Below, piece by piece: positions 58,117 through 64,000 of a stretch of 64,000 nucleotides of DNA (its first letter is position 1; every line of letters starts with the position of its first letter). Both the position numbers and the translations under genes were made by a program. Below the pieces are notes generated by a model that had not been told where the DNA came from, did not search any database, and saw only the letters and a program-made list of their open reading frames with translations. The stretch is from Cryptomeria japonica (Eukaryota; Streptophyta; Pinopsida; Cupressales; Cupressaceae), in NCBI RefSeq assembly GCF_030272615.1, contig NC_081414.1, forward strand, positions 334,497,927 through 334,561,926, in the 5' to 3' direction.

Positions 58117-59564
58117 TGATGCAGAGCCCTCCTTGTATCTTGTCAAACACTTCAGGATGTATGACACTAACCCCTCAATAGGATCCCACAAGGCAAGACT
58201 CTACAATCGTAGTTCCAATTCCTCATCTCACTCCAAGATTCATACTACTCAAATTGGTTAATTTGCTCCAATGTGCATCATGAAGCCTCCTAAGGTTCTT
58301 GACCTTCACAACACCTATTTTGGATCATACAACACTCACATGGACCAGACCAAACACTGGTTTCAAGGATTCAACCCAAATCCTTAGGGCCTCTTCACAA
58401 TTAGGCCTATTTTCTTGTAGCCCTTGGAGACGGGTAATGGGACCTTAAGTCCAAACTTTTCCAAACACCCTGACAAATAAATCACAGATTCAAATACCTT
58501 TTATGGTCTTACACAATCTCCCAAAAGTAGAGGTTAGGATCTGGCAAGGAAAGGTCTGAACTTGGTGATGACCAATTGTCCTAAAGGGCTAATTAGGCCT
58601 CCATTTGTGAAGCAGCTATATCAGAATGAACACACCTTACAACCACAACCCCATGGGCATGTGGGGAACCATAAACCATTATAGATTCTAGGGTTACACG
58701 CCTTGAATCATCTCCAATTGTCTTCTAGGGTAATTATTGCAGTCTAAGGGCTAGGTAGCCACATAGAGATGTCTACCTAGGGACTAGTCAAACGCACATC
58801 TCCCTTGCTCCTCCTGCAAAATGCCTTTGGAATCATAGAATACATAGGCCACACTTGCACCCCATCCACTGCCATGAGTTCTAGATGAACAAGTTGCAAG
58901 TTATGGCCATGGGAAGGCAAAACCCTAGGCAAAACCCTGTTTTTTCGGGTACCTACAGCAAAACTTGGATATCTGGAGCAAAACAAATGATCAAGACCTC
59001 AAATCAAGACCAAATCATTGGTAACTCACTGTACTAACAAAATCACAACATTGGGGATTGGTCCCAATCTGTACAACTCCGTACCCTGTGCCAAAACCTC
59101 ACAATTTGCAGGAAAAACTCAGAATTTCTTATTGTTTGCAATCATAGATACTTTCTCCGTATAGTCTCTCCTTGCAAATTGTGTCCTCAAGGTGTTTATA
59201 CCCCTCTACAACTGCTCCCAACCGAAAACAAGAGGTTAGAGCCGTTGGAGGAGTTAAACCAACAAAAATTCAAAAAGTTGCACAAAAGTTGCTCATGACA
59301 ACTTTTGACAAAGTTGTCAAAAATGTCATTTCTTGCACCCGAATGACTTGGGTCAAGACTTAACACCTCTAAACACCCTAGAAGCACATAAAACAACTAA
59401 AATCATTAGGATAACCCTATCCTAAGCATGTTTAGTCCCCTTTTGTCCAAAAGTCCTAATTGGCTTATCAAGATGCCAAAATAGGAGTTTGGCTCACAAG
59501 ATGGGGTCTTTTATTACAAACACAAAATGCATAATTGAAAACACAAGGAAAACATCCTAAGACA
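58117..59564 (-). repeat. 3' LTR of the Gypsy element (limits approximate)
   Basis: The left limit TGATGCAGAGCC is set by where hAT similarity ends. The right limit AAGACA (59564) lies just beyond the pol stop at 59575. A minus-strand TATAAAC box is at about 59196-59202. The second LTR is outside the window, so the limits cannot be confirmed. Confidence 0.55.
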
Positions 59565-59574
59565 TGTTTAAGGT

Positions 59575-62500
59575 CTTATCCTTCCTCCTCTGAGCCTGAA
59601 TGATCATGTTGAAGGGGTGCCCCTGCACCATACTCCCCGGAAAAAGAAATCTCAAGTCCACTTGAGATGAGAGTCTGCAGGTCTGCACCATGGTTTTTGA
59701 TTTGCTGTTCTGTCATTCAGATTGCTTCAGAATTTGGTTGTCCCTGCCAGGCCACCAAATACTCCATATATACTTTGTTCCTTGCCCTCTTTGCAACCTT
59801 GGTGTCCAAAACTTTATGCAATTTTGGTGGTTCATGTTTGGGAATGTCATCATCTGCTACAACCTGAATGGTTTCTTCTCTTGCAGCAACACTACATTTG
59901 TAAAGAGTTAAGGCACATACATTAAAAATGGGTGACAAACCAAGATCAGGTGGGAGTTGAAGTTCATAAGCATTTTGTCCACATTTTTTCAAGATTTGAC
60001 AGGGTCCAATCTTCCTCTGCATATGCTTTGTGTATTTGCCTTTTGGAAGTCTTTCCTTCTTCAAGTGAACCCACACCAAGTCTCCCACATCAAACTGGAC
60101 ATCCCTCTTCTTCTTATCAACATGAGCCTTATACCTTTCTGCAGATTGTTGAAGGTGAGATTTAACTTGGTCATGTATCTCCTTTATGGCGGTGGTAAAG
60201 GTTTCTCCATCTGCACTAATGGCTTCTCCTTGAGGTAGTTCCCTTAACTCCAACACACCCCTTGGGTGGATGCCATACACAACCTGGAAGGGTGACTTAC
60301 CATTGCTTCTATTTACTGTATCATTATAAGAGAATTTTGCCTGAGACAGTATGCTATCCCACTTCTCTCCATATTGCCTAGTTAAACATCTTAGCAGATT
60401 TCTCAATGATCTGTTTACAACTTCAGTTTGGCCATCCGTTTGGGGATGGTAGGCTGAGGAGAAGGCTAGATTTGTGCCAAGCTTCTTCCAAAGAGTCCTC
60501 TAGAAGTGTCCAATAAATTTCACATCCCTATCAGAGTCTATGGTGAAAGGCAAACCATGTATTTAGACAATTTCTGTGAAAAATAAGTCTGCAACATAAG
60601 AAGCATCACAAGTGGTTTTACATGGCAAGAAATTTGCCATTTTACTAAACCTATCCACCACTACAAAAACACTATCATAACCTTTTCTTGTCCTAGGCAA
60701 TCCTAAAACAAAATCCATACTTATACTTTCCCATGGTCTAAAAGGAATGGGTAAAGGCTGGTATAAGCCTGCATTGGTGGACTTCCCCTTTGCTTTTTGG
60801 CATATCACACATGTCTCCACAAATCTCCTGACATCTGTCTGCAATTTGGACCAAAAGTAGTGCCTCTTCACCAAGTCTAGTGTCTTGTCAAGGTCAAAAT
60901 GGCCTGCCATTGCTCCACAGTGCTTCTCCCTGATTATGTTTAGTCTCATAGAGCATTTGGGTATGCACAACTGTGCACCCTTAAACAATAGTCCATCTTG
61001 TATCATAAATTTAGAGAAATCAACATGAAACTGCTCATCAAAAGATGCACAAACCTTGTAAATCTCTCCAAAGTCTTCATCATCCCCATACATGGCCTTC
61101 AAGGAGTCTATTCCAACACTCTCCAACTGGATCTGATTTGTGGTTAATACTCTTTTGCTCAAAGCATCTGCCACCTTATTCTTGACGCCTTTCTTATGCT
61201 TAAGAGTGAAAGTGAAGGCTTGTAGGGTCTCTACCCACTTCATATGCCTATGGTTCAACTTTTCTTGGCTATTTATGAAACTGAGGGCCTGATTGTCTGT
61301 GAAAACTATGAATTCCTTTGGTAGCAGGTAGTGTCTCCACCTTTTCAAGGATTGCACTAGAGCATACATCTCTAGATCATAGGATGAGTACCTCCTCTTT
61401 GCCTCATTTAATTTATCACTGAAGAAGGCAATGGGCCTTCCTTCTTGACTAAGCACTACCCCAATAGCCATGTGACTAGCATCACATTCCACTTGGAAGA
61501 GTTTGTTGAAATCAGGTAGGGCAAGGACCGGCTACTCCGCAACTTTCTTCTTCAAGGTTTCAAAGGAGTTATCTGCCTCTTTAGTCCAACTGAACGTGCA
61601 CTTTTGTCCTCCCTTTATGGTGTCAAGCATTGGAGCACAAATATGGCTAAATCGCTTATAAATTTCCTATAGAATGTGGCTAAACCATGGAAGCTTCTAA
61701 CATCATTCATTGTTCTAGGTGTAGGCCAAGACATAGCACTCACCTTTTCTTGATCCATTTTCAACTCACCGTATGAGATTACAAATCCCAAGTAAATGAT
61801 CCCTTACTGCATAAAGAAACACTTTTCCAAATGGATCATTAATTGCTCTTCATACAATCTCTTTAGGACCAGGTCTACATATTTTAGGTGCTCTTCTTTG
61901 ATTTGACTAAAAATAAGAATGTCATCTAGGTAAACTATGACAAATTTTCCTATGAAATCTCTCAAGACTTCATTCATTAACCTCATGAAGGTACTAGGTG
62001 CATTAGATAAGCCAAAGGGCATGACCTTCCACTCATACAACCCCTCATTTGTTTTAAATGCAGTCTTCCATTCATCTCCCGGCCTAATCCTAATCTGATG
62101 GTAGCCACTTTTCAAGTCAATTTTTGTAAAATATCTAGAACCCCCCAAGCAATTTAACAAATCCTCAATCCTAGGCATTGGAAATCTATACCTGAAAGTA
62201 ATTTTGTTGATAGCCCTTGAGTTGGTGCAAAATCTCCAAGTGTCTTCCTTTTTGGGTGCCAAACTTTTGCCAATCAGTCCGGACTCCAACAGTTCTTCAA
62301 CCTGTTTTGCCATCTCAACATTTTGATTTGGGGTGAGCTTATATGCTGCTTTGTTAGGCAGGGTGGATCCAGGTATAAGGTCTATGCAATGATTTATATC
62401 CCTCATAGGGGTAGTGTCCTTGGCATGCCATCAGAGATGACACCTTTGTACTTGTTTAGTAACTGCTGCACTGTAGGGTCAACCAACCTCAATCTGTCTC

Positions 62501-62801
62501 CTTTCTTGTCTTGAAACTTCTCCACTTTTGTCACTTTGGGACTAGGAATAAGAGCATAACAAACAATGCCTTCATTTGCTATCTTCTTCAAGAATTGCTT
62601 TCCTCCTACCACCAACACCTTGGCCTCCTTTGCTTTTGTTTCTCCCTCACTTTCCATCAAAGGTAACAACTCTATCACCTTACCATCTTTGGTGATTGAA
62701 TATGTGTTCCTAGCACCATCATGTTGTGCCTTCAAATCAAATTGCCATGGTCTCCCAAATAGGAGATGGCAAGCATCCATCTTTGCATTGTCAAACAACA
62801 A
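59575..62801 (-). pseudogene. Gypsy pol: protease end, RT, RNase H, integrase, chromodomain
   Basis: RT (61804-62406): [50 protein letters not shown] and the active site YLDDILIFS. RNase H (about 61150-61492): ECDASHMAIGVVLSQ, YDLEMYALVQ, FTDNQAL, KVADALSKR. Integrase: zinc-binding H...H...C-x2-C ending CVICQKAK, then SMDFVLGLP and VVVDRFSKM, with SDRDVKF and the Glu of DGQTEVVNRS in 60410-60560. Chromodomain: VLDTKVAKRARNKVYMEYLV then AWQGQP, with a stop at the Trp expected after NSEAI (about 59714). Ends at TAA 59575. Breaks occur near 60560, 61493-61803 and 62403. Confidence 0.9.
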
Positions 62802-63156
62802 CCTATCCTTATAGGCTCCAATCTGGAATTCTACCCAAGCCTACTCTTCCACAACAGCTTGCTTCGGTGAGCCATGAGACCTTGTAGGGGCAAGGGTGAG
62901 GTAGTCTTCTCAATTTTAGCTTCTCCACCATTTCTACAGACACAAAGTTTTCAGTTGATTTGGAATCTATTAGAACCTTGCATACCTTTCCACCCGCTTT
63001 GCAAGTGGTCTTGAATATAGACTTTCTCTGTGGGGGTTCTTTGTCAGCCATCTTCATGGTAGTTACTGCGCTTTTGATCATCAAAGCCTCACCTCTTTCA
63101 GGGTAACCATAGCTATCAGGGGTATTGACACTTTGGTATGTATTTGCACTTGCCAC
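62403..63156 (-). pseudogene. Gypsy aspartic protease region
   Basis: VCKVLIDSKSTENFVS is the active-site loop. The family has D-S-G, here the Gly is Lys, a change of two G-to-A steps (GGA to AAA), which should abolish activity. Farther on, CHLLFGRPWQFDLKAQHDGA and NTYSITKDGK are the typical C-terminal part. A frameshift lies near 62805. Confidence 0.8.
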
Positions 63157-64000
63157 ACTTTGGCAATCAAATTCTTGGATCGAGTTACTTCTTCTTTCCC
63201 CATGGAACTAGTAGGCTTGTCAGGACACCTATTGGCCATGTTGCCCTTCTTGATTGCAGTTATAGCATCTGATTGGACCTCTACCTTGAGATCTTCCCCA
63301 AATGGTGTTCTTCTTCCTCTGAAGTTTTCCATCTGATTGTATCCTCCATTGTTACTTTGACTACTTTCTCCTTTAGTGCCTTCTTGATTTGTTTCACCTT
63401 GGTTTCCAAAACCATTTCCCTTACCTCTGAAAAAATTTCTTCCACCCCTTTGTTGTCTTCCTCTTCTTTTATTGTTCTGCTCTTGTCTCCTTTTGATTTT
63501 CTTTTCCACCTTGATGGCAAGTTGATGGCATTTACCAACTGTATCCGGGCTCAGGAGGTTTAGTTCTTCTTGGATGTTGTACCTTAATCCATTTAGGTAC
63601 TAGGCAACCTTTTCACTCTCCTCCTCCTTTGTCTTAGTCTTCATACATATCCTTTGTTCACATCCATCTCCTTCTGCTTGAGATTTTGCCTCCTCTTGTG
63701 GAGTTGAACTTCATAATCCTTGGGTACATAAGCCTCCTTTACTAAGGCAACCATCTTATTCCAAGAAACAATCTTGGGTTTGTTGTCCTTTTCTCTCTCT
63801 TCCTGGACAAAGTTCCACCAAGTTAGGGCGGCTCCCTTCAACTTGGATTTAGCAATCTTCACCTTCTGGTGCCAATGTCTTCACATTCAAAGAAAACTGG
63901 ACAGGGAGTCTATCCAATCCACCACTACATTTGGTTCCATCTTCCCAGTGAAAGTTGGCAAATCAATCTTCTGCTTCATGGTTCTTCTCTCTATGGACTT
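63081..64000 (-). pseudogene. Gypsy gag (C-terminal part in window)
   Basis: KLKGAALTWWNFVQEE, MVALVKEAYVPKDYEVQL and LNGLRYNIQEELNLLSPDT are typical retrotransposon gag blocks. A basic Arg/Lys/Gly-rich stretch (about 63400-63500) and a half zinc knuckle (KGNMANRCPDKP, about 63215-63250) follow. Frameshifts near 63640 and 63510. The start is outside the window. Confidence 0.8.

Larger units (their letters stand above)
58117..64000 (-). mobile_element. Ty3/Gypsy chromovirus, partial (5' end beyond window)
   Basis: Minus-strand order from the right: gag, zinc-knuckle remnant, protease, reverse transcriptase, RNase H, integrase, chromodomain, 3' LTR. RT before RNase H and integrase defines Gypsy; the C-terminal chromodomain defines the chromovirus branch. 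It inserted into the third hAT relic. Stops, frameshifts and a changed protease active site make it inactive. Confidence 0.88.

Noticed and set aside
45864-64000. Further UTP13 exons
   Set aside because: I looked for the next family motifs (D-R-T-L-K-V-W and the following repeat) and found none in the translated frames, so they should lie outside.

Overview
The window looks like nuclear DNA of a seed plant with a very large, repeat-rich genome, most likely a gymnosperm. This is an inference from one conserved plant gene whose introns reach 26 kb and more than 18 kb, and from the retroelement families that fill them. No organism-specific marker was identified.

The only host gene recognised is the 5' part of the plant UTP13/TBL3 orthologue (TORMOZ in Arabidopsis), a WD40 protein of the U3 snoRNP/small-subunit processome. 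Seven exons on the + strand (8026-8325, 8701-8886, 9095-9244, 35171-35391, 35580-35865, 36258-36389, 45745-45863) join in frame into about 464 residues with WD repeats completed across splice junctions. The remaining exons must lie beyond base 64000.

Almost everything else is transposable elements. 1-6265: a non-autonomous LTR retrotransposon (gag plus a non-pol cargo ORF) upstream of the gene. 6975-7086: a short SINE-like insertion. Intron 3 (9245-35170): a full-length hAT element (10545-14160), a 7.4-kb 'family A' element (14171-21538), a plant L1-type LINE with an extra third ORF (22120-29743) nested in a 'family B' LTR-like repeat, an 808-bp hAT deletion derivative (31801-32608) and a LINE 3' tail (33158-33507). 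Intron 6 (36390-45744): a second family A element (37356-41792) nested in a second family B copy, a MITE (42053-42286) and a TRIM/LARD-like LTR element (43463-45068). Intron 7 (45864 to beyond the window): two adjacent near-perfect hairpins, a tandem duplication, a LINE ORF1 relic, LTR-like relics, a foldback element, a solo LTR (52515-53560), a tRNA-derived SINE, a hAT relic and a minus-strand Ty3/Gypsy chromovirus (58117 to beyond 64000) inserted in that hAT relic.

The most interesting signal is that three unrelated retroelements (an LTR element with gag, the family A element and the LINE) each carry a large non-replicative ORF with the same layout: an N-terminal helical domain resembling the 'putative plant transposon protein' type, a lysine/arginine-rich linker, and a helical C-terminal region. 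A second signal is family A itself. It has TGTTG...CAACA ends and perfect 5-bp target duplications, as integrase products do, but no recognisable LTR pair, and an upstream array of hairpin repeats whose sequence differs completely between the two copies. All TE coding regions are decayed by stops and frameshifts; the LINE stops are overwhelmingly at expected Trp codons, as expected from cytosine-methylation decay.
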